64,000 nt of DNA from Clostridia bacterium (GTDB lineage Bacteria; Bacillota; Clostridia; Oscillospirales; CAG-272): contig JAFYOX010000003.1 in NCBI GenBank assembly GCA_017547755.1, positions 1 to 64,000 on the forward strand. Direction: 5' to 3'. Shown one piece after another: positions 44,447-53,383 of this stretch (its first letter is position 1; each line of letters starts with the position of its first letter). The translations under genes and the position numbers were made by a program. The notes under the pieces were generated by a model. It was not told the DNA's origin and made no database searches. It worked only from the letters and a program-made list of their open reading frames with translations.

Positions 44447-45163
44447 ATGCTGGAAGAACTGAAACAGCAGGTATACGAAGCGAACATCGCGATTCCGAAA
44501 TACCGGCTTGCGATCTTCACCTGGGGCAATGTTTCCGGGATCGACCGTGAACGCGGACTGGTCGTCATCAAGCCGTCCGGCGTGGAATACGACGAACTGA
44601 CGCCGGATATGCTCCCCGTCATCGATCTCATGACCGGCGAAAAGGTGGAAGGGGATCTGAATCCTTCCTCCGACACGCCGACGCATCTGGAACTGTACCG
44701 CCGCTTCCCGACCATCGGCGGCATCACGCACACCCATTCCGAATGGGCGACGATCTACGCGCAGGCAGGACGTGCGATCAACGACTACGGCACCACGCAC
44801 GCGGACTATTTCGACGGTCCGATCCCCTGCACCCGTAAAATGACCGCCGAAGAGATCGGCGGTGAGTACGAACTCGAAACCGGACGCGTGATCGCGGAAC
44901 ATTTCGAAGAAAACGGCATCGATCCGATGCGCGTTCCCGCCGTTCTCGTGCATTCGCACGGTCCGTTCGCATGGAACAAGACCCCGATGAAGTCGGTGGA
45001 ATACGCCGTGATCCTCGAATACGTCGCAAAAATGGCGCTCAACACGGAGATCCTCGGTCATACGCCGAACGACGCCGCGCCCAGAATGCAGTCCGTCCTG
45101 CTCCGCAAGCACTTCGACCGCAAGCACGGTCCGAACGCGTATTACGGACAGAAGAAGAAATAA
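44447..45163 (+). CDS. Class II aldolase / L-ribulose-5-phosphate 4-epimerase
   Basis: 238 residues from the ATG at 44447; the TTG at 44429 is not preferred. Zn2+ ligands are visible in [13 protein letters not shown] and [15 protein letters not shown]-like TWGNVSG and [12 protein letters not shown] are substrate-binding loops of AraD, and Y/H residues near the end (HGPNAYYGQ) match the AraD C-terminus. It converts L-ribulose-5-P to D-xylulose-5-P in arabinose use. The other ara genes are not in the window, so it may serve a different pentulose. GAAAGGG lies upstream. Confidence 0.85.
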   Translation: MLEELKQQVYEANIAIPKYRLAIFTWGNVSGIDRERGLVVIKPSGVEYDELTPDMLPVIDLMTGEKVEGDLNPSSDTPTHLELYRRFPTIGGITHTHSEWATIYAQAGRAINDYGTTHADYFDGPIPCTRKMTAEEIGGEYELETGRVIAEHFEENGIDPMRVPAVLVHSHGPFAWNKTPMKSVEYAVILEYVAKMALNTEILGHTPNDAAPRMQSVLLRKHFDRKHGPNAYYGQKKK

Positions 45164-45189
45164 ATCGGATTTTTATACTGTGAATATAC

Positions 45190-45226
45190 AAAGAAAGTGC
45201 AGAGTTCCCGGCTCTGCACTTTCTTT
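45190..45226. terminator. Bidirectional terminator
   Basis: A 15-bp perfect stem, AAAGAAAGTGCAGAG (45190-45204) and CTCTGCACTTTCTTT (45212-45226), between convergent genes. Confidence 0.85.
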
Positions 45227-45252
45227 TGTTCTACATTCAATTATATTATACG

Positions 45253-46407
45253 TTATACGCCCGTATAGATCACGCTTTCGAAATACTGTTCGCAGAACTT
45301 CGTTTCACGAAGGATATCTTCTCTGGTGACGGTGGTTCCGCCCGGAACGACGATCAGCTTGGCGTCGTCATCGTCCCGGCGGTAAAGAACAGCGGCAGCG
45401 GTTCCGGTGAATTCCCCGACCGGCTTATCCACGCCGAGCAGGTATGCATCGATCTTTTCGCCGTCCGGCATCACGATGCCGTTTGCGATATATCCGTAAT
45501 TCACGCCGTAGGTCATATCGGGATGTTCCGGATGCACGCTTCCCTTCGGGCGGTCGACGATCACGTGCACACTTCTGCCGAGATAATCCATCGGTTCCGC
45601 GATGCCTTCGTTCATGCGGAGAAGCTCGCGGATACTTCCATCCGCGTTGCGGCGGACCGCACGGGTATCGGAAAGACGTTCGTAGCCGCGGACGGTCAGT
45701 TCCTGCATGGCGGCTTCCGCATTGTTTACGTTCAGCGCGATCCGGAGCGGTTCGCCTTCCGCATCACTCACGGCGAGATGGAGAATTTTCACATCCAGCG
45801 AGCGCAGTACCCCGGTCAGGAAGCGGCGGCGCAGACGTGCGTTGTATTCCTTCGGATACAGGTCTTTTTCGAACGGCAGACCGCAGCGGCGCAGGATCGT
45901 TTCCGCCGTTTCGTCCGGCATCACGGTCATGACGTCAAACGTGAGGTCGGCATGGTATTCCTTCGTCATGAACGAAAGCTGCTCGTCGGACTGATTCACG
46001 CCGCGGTCACCGCGCGCGATGTTGCGTCGGCGAAGCTCATCCGGCGGACAGGTCAGATCGATCAGCGTAAAATCGCATCCGCGGAAGATTTCGTTCACCA
46101 GCTCGATGTTATGCTTCCCAAAGCGCTCGACGTATTCCGGCAGATCGAGGAGCATCCCGTCGATGAGCACGGTAAAACCGGCATCCACGCATCCGCGTGC
46201 AGCATAATACTGCGCGGTGATCGTGTCGGCAACAAAGTTCCAGAATGCGCTCTCATGTTTTCTGTACGCGCGCTCGGACACCATATTGTGAAAAATATCG
46301 TTTGAAAAAACGTACACCGGTTCGCTGCACATCGCCTTGAGACATTCCGCGACGGTGGTTTTTCCGCAGCTGGTCACACCGTTGAGAAAAATTAATTTGC
46401 CTGCCAT
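45253..46407 (-). CDS. Chloramphenicol-phosphotransferase-like P-loop kinase fused to an inorganic-pyrophosphatase-like domain
   Basis: 384 residues. Residues 1-180 resemble chloramphenicol 3-O-phosphotransferase: Walker A GVTSCGKTT (10-18), and D37 in SNDIFH at the same position as the catalytic Asp of that enzyme, then DLTCPPDELRRR. Residues about 277-384 (GRSVHVIVDRPKGSVHPEHP, YGVNYGYI, PDGEKIDAYLLG, CEQYFESVIY) match pyrophosphatase-like proteins; the Asp cluster is reduced compared with DDDPLD of true PPases. Residues 190-270 are unassigned. GAGGTATGT lies before the ATG. Fusion suggests a kinase plus a nucleotide- or phosphate-handling partner; the substrate is unknown. Confidence 0.72.
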   Translation of the reverse strand: MAGKLIFLNGVTSCGKTTVAECLKAMCSEPVYVFSNDIFHNMVSERAYRKHESAFWNFVADTITAQYYAARGCVDAGFTVLIDGMLLDLPEYVERFGKHNIELVNEIFRGCDFTLIDLTCPPDELRRRNIARGDRGVNQSDEQLSFMTKEYHADLTFDVMTVMPDETAETILRRCGLPFEKDLYPKEYNARLRRRFLTGVLRSLDVKILHLAVSDAEGEPLRIALNVNNAEAAMQELTVRGYERLSDTRAVRRNADGSIRELLRMNEGIAEPMDYLGRSVHVIVDRPKGSVHPEHPDMTYGVNYGYIANGIVMPDGEKIDAYLLGVDKPVGEFTGTAAAVLYRRDDDDAKLIVVPGGTTVTREDILRETKFCEQYFESVIYTGV

Positions 46408-46439
46408 ACATACCTCGCTCTGGTCAGAAGTTTTTCTAC

Positions 46440-46468
46440 ATTATAGCAGATTCCCGCATTTCCGTCAA
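46440..46468 (-). promoter_or_regulatory. Promoter for the kinase-pyrophosphatase fusion gene
   Basis: On the minus strand TTGACG (46463-46468), 17 bp, TATAAT (46440-46445). Confidence 0.7.
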
Positions 46469-46506
46469 GTGCGGAGGAAAATCCCGTGCCGGACGCAAAA
46501 TTGCAC

Positions 46507-46535
46507 TTGAAATGTCCGGGCATTTGTGCTACCAT
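46507..46535 (+). promoter_or_regulatory. Promoter for recG
   Basis: TTGAAA (46507-46512), 17 bp, TACCAT (46530-46535, a weak -10). Confidence 0.5.
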
Positions 46536-46575
46536 ATTTAATATTAATGATATTAATGAAAACGATTGTGGACTG

Positions 46576-48774
46576 ATGATGAACCCCGAAAGATCCAGAC
46601 TTGATACGCCTGTCACAGAGTTCCGCGGCGTCGGTGAAGCACGTGCGTCCGCTCTCTTCAAAATGGGCATTTTCACCGCAGGCGACCTCCTCCGGTGCTA
46701 TCCGCGCGCCTATCAGAACCGCGGTGACACGGTTCCCCTCTCCGTTATCCGCGAAAAACTGAAAAACGGAGAATCCGACGGTCCTTTTTCCGTTCTGCTG
46801 ACGATCGCGGCGGAACCGTCGGTCAGCATGATCCGGCGCGGCATGACGCTTCTGAAGGTACGCGCGTTTGACGAAACCGACGCGGTGGAGATCACCTACT
46901 TTAACCAGACCTACCTGCGCGACAAGCTGACGACCGGCGCAATGTTCCGCTTTTTCGGAAAATTCACGCTGGAAAAATCCAAACTCAAACTCAATTCTCC
47001 CATCAGCGAACCGTACGCCGAGGGAGTTCCGCTGCCGGACATCGTTCCGGTCTACCCGCTTTCCTCCGGGCTGACGCAGAAAATGATGGCTTCTCTCGTG
47101 AACGAAGCCCTGCGGATGTGCGGAAACGAGATCGCGGAATTTCTGCCGTCCGACGCCCGGGTGGAGCTCGGTCTTCCGACGCTCGGATGTACGCTCACCA
47201 ATATTCACCGTCCGGAATCGATGGATATGCTGGAAAGCGCGAAGCGGCGGCTGGTCTTCGACGAACTGTATCTGATGTTCCTCTCGATCACCCTCTCCGG
47301 TGCGAAACTGAAGCGGGACAATACGATCCCGATGAAATTATCCAGACAGGACGCGGCGGCGTTCAAGGAAGTGCTCCCCTTTGAGCTGACGAATGCACAG
47401 CGGCGCTCGGTCAACGAAATTGCCGGCGATATGGGCGGCGAATTCCTGATGAACCGCATCCTGACCGGCGACGTGGGCAGCGGCAAAACGATCGTTGCGG
47501 CGGCGGCAGTCTATACGGCGGTCAAAAACGGATACCGCGCCGCGCTGATGGTGCCGACGGAAATTCTGGCGAATCAGCATTACGAAGATCTGTCCGAACT
47601 GTTCGGCAAACTCGGCATCACCTGTGCCCTGCTGACCGGTTCGACGAAGAAAAAAGAACGAGAACGCATCCTCGCCGGTCTGAACGACGACGGAACGGAT
47701 GCCGGAAAAATCGACGTGGTGATCGGTACGCACGCGCTGATCTCCGAAGGAACAGTCATCGGCCGGCTCGGTCTTGCCGTCATCGACGAACAGCACCGTT
47801 TCGGTGTGACACAGCGTGCGGCATTGTTTGAAAAAGCGGCGGATGTGCACTGCCTCGTCATGAGCGCGACGCCGATCCCGCGGACGCTGACACTGGCGAC
47901 CTACGGAAGCATCGACGTTTCCCGGATCGACGAACTGCCGAAAGGACGGCAGAAGATCGACACCTTCCTCGTGGACGAACGCTACCGCGAACGGCTGAAC
48001 GCCTTCATCCGCAAACAGAAAGAGGAAGGACATCAGGTCTACGTCGTCTGCCCGGCGGTCGACGAAGCGGAGGAAGATCCGTACGCGAAAAAGTACGACG
48101 GAAACGATACCGACGAAATGGCGGACGTACCGCTCGTGGAAAACTGGCGTGACACGTCAGTCCCTCTGAAAGCGGCTACGGCATTCGCCGAAGTGCTCGC
48201 CGAAGCGCTTCCGGATCTGAAGGTCGGATACGTCCACGGCAAGCAGAAACCGGCACAGCGCGAAGCCGTCATGGCGGAATTCGCGTCGGGTGACCTCGAC
48301 GTCCTCGTCTCCACGACGGTCATCGAGGTCGGCGTCAATGTTCCCAATGCCACGCTGATGATCGTGGAAAATGCGGAACGGTTCGGGCTTTCCCAGCTGC
48401 ATCAGCTGCGCGGACGCGTCGGACGCGGTACGGCGAAATCGTACTTTATTCTGGTGTCCGACACGAAAAATCCGACGGCGAAGGATCGTCTGAACGCGAT
48501 CAAGAGCACAACGGACGGCTTCAAAATCGCGGAATACGACCTTGAGATGCGCGGTCCCGGGGATTTCATCGGCGAAAACGGCATCATCCGGCAGCACGGG
48601 CAGATGAACTTCACCCTCGCGGCGACCTGCCGCGACACGGATATGATCGAGCGCGCGTCATTTTATGCGAAACGGACGGCGGAAGCCGATCCGGAGCTGA
48701 AGGAAGAAACGAACCGCCGTGCGGCAAAGCAGCTCGAACGGTTTGTGAAGGAATTCGGAAATACACAGAATTGA
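46576..48774 (+). CDS. recG: ATP-dependent DNA helicase RecG
   Basis: 732 residues from the ATG at 46576 (a second ATG follows at once; the ribosome site is weak). The wedge domain (PRAYQNRGDTVPL onward) binds branched DNA. Helicase motifs are GDVGSGKT (I), VIDEQHRFGV (DExH box), SATPIPRTL (III), and VNVPNATLMIVENAERFGLSQLHQLRGRVGRG (V-VI). The C-terminal EYDLEMRGPGDFIGENG segment is specific to RecG. It remodels stalled forks and Holliday junctions, which matters near long palindromes. Its length is slightly above the usual 680-700, because of an insert near residue 510 (AEEDPYAKKYDGNDTDEM). Confidence 0.95.
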   Translation: MMNPERSRLDTPVTEFRGVGEARASALFKMGIFTAGDLLRCYPRAYQNRGDTVPLSVIREKLKNGESDGPFSVLLTIAAEPSVSMIRRGMTLLKVRAFDETDAVEITYFNQTYLRDKLTTGAMFRFFGKFTLEKSKLKLNSPISEPYAEGVPLPDIVPVYPLSSGLTQKMMASLVNEALRMCGNEIAEFLPSDARVELGLPTLGCTLTNIHRPESMDMLESAKRRLVFDELYLMFLSITLSGAKLKRDNTIPMKLSRQDAAAFKEVLPFELTNAQRRSVNEIAGDMGGEFLMNRILTGDVGSGKTIVAAAAVYTAVKNGYRAALMVPTEILANQHYEDLSELFGKLGITCALLTGSTKKKERERILAGLNDDGTDAGKIDVVIGTHALISEGTVIGRLGLAVIDEQHRFGVTQRAALFEKAADVHCLVMSATPIPRTLTLATYGSIDVSRIDELPKGRQKIDTFLVDERYRERLNAFIRKQKEEGHQVYVVCPAVDEAEEDPYAKKYDGNDTDEMADVPLVENWRDTSVPLKAATAFAEVLAEALPDLKVGYVHGKQKPAQREAVMAEFASGDLDVLVSTTVIEVGVNVPNATLMIVENAERFGLSQLHQLRGRVGRGTAKSYFILVSDTKNPTAKDRLNAIKSTTDGFKIAEYDLEMRGPGDFIGENGIIRQHGQMNFTLAATCRDTDMIERASFYAKRTAEADPELKEETNRRAAKQLERFVKEFGNTQN

Positions 48775-48825
48775 ATTATAATGAACTACAATAAATTTAT
48801 CTCCATACAGAAAGGAACCCCCATC

Positions 48826-50802
48826 ATGAATCAGAAAACCACACGCGCCGACATGAACCTGATGAACAAGCTGTTCATTCAGGACGCGAACGCCGACATT
48901 ATGTACGACCGCGTACCGCTCTCCTTCAAGGTGAACGGCAAGGAATTCCACGGCATCCCCGCGCAGTTCAAGCGCTCGTACTCCAGAGAACGGATCGACA
49001 CGAACATCATCCGCTACACCTACACCGGTACCTGCGAAACCTGCGGTCTGACCGTCAAGGCGACCCATCTCGAATACCGCGACTTCCCCGTTTCCGAATG
49101 GATCGCGGAATTCACCAACAACGGCGACAAGGATTCCCCGATCGTCTCCGACATCGTTCTCGGCGGCAATATCGCGGGTAAATTCAAGACCTTCGTCCAC
49201 GGCAACGGCGACACCTGCCGCGACGACGGCTACGAATGGTTCACCGACACGCTTGAAAACGGCGGCATGACCATCGCTCCGCAGGACGCGACCTCCTGCA
49301 ACGGCGCATTCCCGTACATGAAGCTCGTTTTCTCCGGCTTCGTTGTCCGCGCAGCGGTCGGCTGGCCCCATATGTGGAAGGCTTCCGTGGAACGCACCGC
49401 CGACGGTGTATCGTACTTCTGCGGGCAGCTCCGCTGCAACATGAAGATCCTCCCCGGCGAAACCATCATCACGCCCAGACTGACCCTCATGGCAACCGAA
49501 GGCGACGAAAGCCGCAGCTGCAATCTCTGGAGACGCTGGTACCTCGCGCACATTCTCCCGCGTGAAGCGGACGGTCAGCCGATCCCGCCGACCCTCTGTC
49601 TGCACCACTGGGGATGCGAAGGCAAGCCCGAACATACCGCCGCGACCGAAGAAAACCAGATCCTCGGCATCGAAGAATACGTCCGCCGCGGCTACACACC
49701 CGACATCTGGTGGATCGATGCCGGCTGGTATAAGTGCGACTACAACTGGCCCTACATCGGCACATGGAAGCCCGATGCCGAACGTTTCCCGAACGGTCTC
49801 GGCCCGATCGGCAAGGCGTGCGACAAGTACGGCATGCGCTTCCTGCTGTGGTTCGAACCGGAACGCGTCGTTCCCGGTACCGAACTCTACAACGAACATA
49901 AGGAATGGCTCCTCGCTCCGGAAAATCCGGAAGGAAACCATCTCCTCGACCTCGGCAACAAGGAAGCCTGCGACTGGCTGATCGACCGCGTGGACTCCAT
50001 CATCAAGGACAGCGGCATCCGCATCTACCGTCAGGACTTCAACTTCAACCCGAAGCCCATCTGGGAACGCAACGAAACCGAAGACCGCCTCGGCGCGATC
50101 GAAAACGGTCACGCACAGGGGTACCTCCGCTACTGGGACGAACTCATGTACCGCAATCCGGGTCTGTGGATCGACTCCTGCGCGTCCGGCGGCAGAAGAA
50201 ACGACCTCGAAACCATGCGCCGCGCGGTTCCGCTCCATTACACGGACGTCGGCTACGGTGATCTTCCGATCAAGCAGAAGCAGTTCTTCGAAATGCACGA
50301 ATGGATCCCCTATTTCCGTTCGCACAACATGACGTGGGACGAAAAGCTCTGCACCGACGGCGTGGTCTACGAAGCAAACGACGAATTCTCCTTCCAGAAC
50401 GCAATGGTTCCGTCTCTGACCTCGATGATCTGGTACAACGCATCCGACAAGGAATTCGAAACCGGTATCCGTATGCGCAAGATCTGGGAAAAGGCGGCAG
50501 ACATCATTCTCGCCGGTGACTACTATCCGCTGACCGCGTGCCGCAAGGATTACCATGACTGGTATGTCGTACAGTTTGACGACGCCGACAATGCCCGCGG
50601 CTACATCCAGTTCATCCGCAACACCCTCGCGGATGACGAAGCGTTCACCGCGAAGATGTTCCTGAATGAAGGAAAGACCTACACCTTCACCAACTCCACG
50701 ACCGGCGAAAAGTTCGTAAAGACTGCCGATGAACTGAAGGATGGTCTGACCATCGCTCTGCCGAAGAGAACCGGCGTGGTATTCTTCTACGAAATGGCGT
50801 AA
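48826..50802 (+). CDS. GH36 alpha-galactosidase-like enzyme
   Basis: 658 residues from the ATG at 48826 behind AGAAAGGAA. The barrel carries WWIDAGWYK, FLLWFEPERV and the catalytic Asp of YRQDFNFNP (D404, expected nucleophile); DSCASGGRRND and HYTDVGYG follow, the latter holding a likely acid/base Asp. The N-terminal 250 residues form the beta-supersandwich of GH36. It cleaves alpha-1,6-galactosides such as raffinose or galactomannan side chains. There is no signal peptide, so oligosaccharides must be imported. It is 51 bp after recG and 24 bp before the peptidase gene, so it may be cotranscribed with either. Confidence 0.85.
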   Translation: MNQKTTRADMNLMNKLFIQDANADIMYDRVPLSFKVNGKEFHGIPAQFKRSYSRERIDTNIIRYTYTGTCETCGLTVKATHLEYRDFPVSEWIAEFTNNGDKDSPIVSDIVLGGNIAGKFKTFVHGNGDTCRDDGYEWFTDTLENGGMTIAPQDATSCNGAFPYMKLVFSGFVVRAAVGWPHMWKASVERTADGVSYFCGQLRCNMKILPGETIITPRLTLMATEGDESRSCNLWRRWYLAHILPREADGQPIPPTLCLHHWGCEGKPEHTAATEENQILGIEEYVRRGYTPDIWWIDAGWYKCDYNWPYIGTWKPDAERFPNGLGPIGKACDKYGMRFLLWFEPERVVPGTELYNEHKEWLLAPENPEGNHLLDLGNKEACDWLIDRVDSIIKDSGIRIYRQDFNFNPKPIWERNETEDRLGAIENGHAQGYLRYWDELMYRNPGLWIDSCASGGRRNDLETMRRAVPLHYTDVGYGDLPIKQKQFFEMHEWIPYFRSHNMTWDEKLCTDGVVYEANDEFSFQNAMVPSLTSMIWYNASDKEFETGIRMRKIWEKAADIILAGDYYPLTACRKDYHDWYVVQFDDADNARGYIQFIRNTLADDEAFTAKMFLNEGKTYTFTNSTTGEKFVKTADELKDGLTIALPKRTGVVFFYEMA

Positions 50803-50825
50803 CTGCAAAAAACGGAGGCATTCTC

Positions 50826-51533
50826 ATGATTAAAATTGCACTGACAAGTTCCTCCGGGGACAATATGCACTTCGTCCGTCCGCGGTACGTCAACACTCTG
50901 ATGCGGTTCGCCCGTGAAGCGGGGATCGACGTTCTGCCTGTGATCCTTCCCATCACGACCGACGAAGCCCTTCTGGAAGCGTACGCCAACGAATTCGACG
51001 GATTCATCTGCACCGGCGGCGACGACATCGATCCTTCCATCTACGGTGAGGAAAAGCATCCGAAATGCGGCGACATCGAAAGCACGCGCGACATCTGCGA
51101 ACTTTCCCTGCTGAACAAGGTGACCGCGCTCGACAAACCGGTCTTCGGTATCTGCCGCGGGATCCAGGTAATGAACGTCGCGCTCGGCGGAACCCTCTGG
51201 CAGGACATTCCGAGTCAGTGGAGCGAGCCGCACGGTACGACGCACTTTATCCGGAACGAAAACAACGATCCCAGACACCGCGTCACCGTGTCCGGGATGC
51301 TGCGCGAAGTACTCGGCGAAGACGTGGTCGTCACCAATTCGTATCACCATCAGGCAGTGAAGAAGCCCGGCGACGGACTGGTGATCTGCGGCGTGAACGA
51401 GGACGGCATCGTTGAAGCGGTCGAACATACGGAACTGAAGTTCTACCGCGCGGTACAGTGGCATCCGGAACTGGATCCGGACGACGTATCGAAGAAACTC
51501 TTTGTGGAATTCCTGCGTTACGTACAGGAATAA
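50826..51533 (+). CDS. Class I glutamine amidotransferase-like hydrolase (peptidase C26, PuuD-like)
   Basis: 235 residues. The catalytic triad is visible: C110 in FGICRG, and H213/E215 in QWHPEL. GFICTGGDDIDPSIYG and NSYHHQAVKKPG are the substrate segments of the gamma-glutamyl-GABA hydrolase group, which frees GABA or related amines from gamma-glutamyl conjugates. Other puu genes are absent, so the substrate is open. ACGGAGG lies before the ATG. It follows the alpha-galactosidase gene by 24 bp. A MITE-like palindrome follows at 51553 and may also act as terminator. Confidence 0.88.
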   Translation: MIKIALTSSSGDNMHFVRPRYVNTLMRFAREAGIDVLPVILPITTDEALLEAYANEFDGFICTGGDDIDPSIYGEEKHPKCGDIESTRDICELSLLNKVTALDKPVFGICRGIQVMNVALGGTLWQDIPSQWSEPHGTTHFIRNENNDPRHRVTVSGMLREVLGEDVVVTNSYHHQAVKKPGDGLVICGVNEDGIVEAVEHTELKFYRAVQWHPELDPDDVSKKLFVEFLRYVQE

Positions 51534-51552
51534 CGGCACATTACAGAAAACG

Positions 51553-51706
51553 AAAAGGGGCTGTCGCAAATTAGGGTAAAGTTTCCAATTATTCAGTAAC
51601 ATATACAAAAAATCAAGTGTTAATCTTTCGAGATCAAATGATTTCTTGTGTATGTTGCCGATGAATTGGTTACGATTTCCTAATTTGCGACAGCCCCTTT
51701 CTTTTA
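51553..51706. mobile_element. MITE-like palindromic element with IS-type terminal inverted repeats
   Basis: The termini AAAGGGGCTGTCGCAAATTAGG and its complement at the right end pair over 22 bp. GGGGCTGTCGCAAATT is a typical terminus of several clostridial IS families. The inner parts are also complementary (ACATATACAAAAAATCA against TGATTTCTTGTGTATGT), so nearly the whole 154 bp folds back on itself. There is no transposase. It separates the convergent genes ending at 51533 and 51726. A target duplication was not clear in the A/T-rich flanks. Confidence 0.75.
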
Positions 51707-51725
51707 TGTTGTCTTTCCGTGAAAG

Positions 51726-53249
51726 TTACGGAGCGGAAAATTCCGGAACTGCCGTTTCCTGATATGTTTCAACCAGTCTCTGCAGATTCTTGATCGCCGG
51801 CTTTTCACGGGTCTGGTATTCGGAGGTGATGCTGTTTTCCTTGCGCTGAAGCGGTCCGAGAATGGTCCAGGTGAAGATATCGCCCGCGTACGCACCGCCG
51901 TAAACAATGCAGAACATATCGGCAATACCATTGTAGATCAGGTCGATCATACCGGAGGTATAGTCGTCGCGTGCGTATTTGATCTTCAGGGAAGTTTCAT
52001 AGTATGCGGGCAGGAGCGTTTCGTGCGTTACACGGCAGAGCATCTGCACGACCGCGCCGGACATCGCCGGATCGGGAGCCGTGATCGGGATCGCACCGAG
52101 TTCGGCGGTATCCCATACGACGGTACGGTAGGTATCCTGTGCTTCGTCAAGCTTCGGGTTCGGAATAATGCCGATTTCGGCTTCCATATCGCGGAACTTG
52201 CCGAAATCTCCGAGACCGGTACCGCTGATGAAAAGCGCGCCGGCGGAACGGAACTTGGTATGAAGGTCTTCACCGTTTTCCGCATAGTTGGTGCGGGTAC
52301 CGGAATTGTAGAAGAGGTGATAGATGTTGTCATAGAGGTTTACCAGACGGTCGCAGTACATGGTCAGCGTCGGATATCCTTCTTCGTCGCGGGAAACATA
52401 CGGAATATCGGTCCCGTAAACAAACGGGAACACGCTGCCGCCGATACCGCCGACGATCATACCATACGTATCATCCGCGTCTGCATTCGTATTGCCGTTG
52501 ACATCCATGTAGGCACCTTCAATGAGAGGAAGCCACGCATCGTATGTCCACTTCCCTTCCGCAACGGTCTTGTAAAGATCATCCGGATCGCCGTAGAGAT
52601 CCCGGTACATATCGCGGTTGTACAGAAGAGCCTGCGAACGGTTCAGGACATCCATGAAATAGTCGCCCGCGAGGAGATAAATGCTCTTGTAGTCGATGGA
52701 CAGGTTCTTCATGTACGAATCCCACCAGCAGCCTTCGGCGAAATTCATGGTTGCAAGCGATGCACCGTCGATGAACATCCGGTCAATGGAAGCGGTGGAC
52801 ATCCCGCGCTGGTCGTCGATGATCAGATCGCATCCCGCGTCACCGGACATGATCAGCGTCTGGATTTCCTGATAGACTTTGTCCCAGTTGTTGTTGGTAT
52901 GGATGTACTCAAACTTGACGTTGAGCGTTTCGGCAACTTCCAGGTTCCGTTCGAAAACGGTATCGTTGACCACGTCGCCGTTCAGTTCTCCGGAACCTTC
53001 GATCAGGTAGTTGGAGCTGATGGTGGTATCGCTGGTCCGGATACGGAAAGCGGATCCGTTATAGTTCAATCCGTCGAGGATATCCGGTTCGGTCTCTTCG
53101 GGAACTTCGTTTTCAACGGAAACCGTATCCGCAGCATCGGCTTCGGCAGATGTTCCGGTATCTGCGGGAGCGGAATCGCCGCAGGAAACGAACCCCGGAA
53201 CCGTCATAAGAAGCGCGAGCAAAAGTGCAGTAAGTTTCTTTGTACGCAT
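51726..53249 (-). CDS. Solute-binding lipoprotein (orphan ABC substrate-binding type)
   Basis: 507 residues from the ATG at 53247-53249 behind AGGAGGAATT; the frame opens further upstream without a site. Signal peptide MRTKKLTALLLALLMTVPGF, lipobox FVSC with lipidated C23, then an acidic linker. GDVVNDTVFERNLEVAETLN aligns with the other two lipoproteins. The pattern AGDYFMDVLNRSQALLYNRDMYRDLYG and YMDVNGNTNADADDTYGM (a Ca2+-binding-loop-like Asn/Asp stretch) fits sugar-binding proteins. No importer subunits are adjacent. The promoter at 53281 is a perfect consensus. It may feed the glycosidase operon at 53384-57314, which reads in the same direction. Confidence 0.85.
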   Translation of the reverse strand: MRTKKLTALLLALLMTVPGFVSCGDSAPADTGTSAEADAADTVSVENEVPEETEPDILDGLNYNGSAFRIRTSDTTISSNYLIEGSGELNGDVVNDTVFERNLEVAETLNVKFEYIHTNNNWDKVYQEIQTLIMSGDAGCDLIIDDQRGMSTASIDRMFIDGASLATMNFAEGCWWDSYMKNLSIDYKSIYLLAGDYFMDVLNRSQALLYNRDMYRDLYGDPDDLYKTVAEGKWTYDAWLPLIEGAYMDVNGNTNADADDTYGMIVGGIGGSVFPFVYGTDIPYVSRDEEGYPTLTMYCDRLVNLYDNIYHLFYNSGTRTNYAENGEDLHTKFRSAGALFISGTGLGDFGKFRDMEAEIGIIPNPKLDEAQDTYRTVVWDTAELGAIPITAPDPAMSGAVVQMLCRVTHETLLPAYYETSLKIKYARDDYTSGMIDLIYNGIADMFCIVYGGAYAGDIFTWTILGPLQRKENSITSEYQTREKPAIKNLQRLVETYQETAVPEFSAP

Positions 53250-53280
53250 TGTGGAATTCCTCCTGTAATTTGATGGTTTC

Positions 53281-53309
53281 ATTATAGCATATCCACAAAA
53301 AGATGTCAA
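53281..53309 (-). promoter_or_regulatory. Consensus promoter for the binding lipoprotein at 51726
   Basis: On the minus strand TTGACA (53304-53309), 17 bp, TATAAT (53281-53286). Confidence 0.8.
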
Positions 53310-53383
53310 GAAAAAACTCTGCGCCGGAAGAACTGTCCGATTACGCATCAAAGACAGCAAAATATTGATTTTCTGTAATCTCC

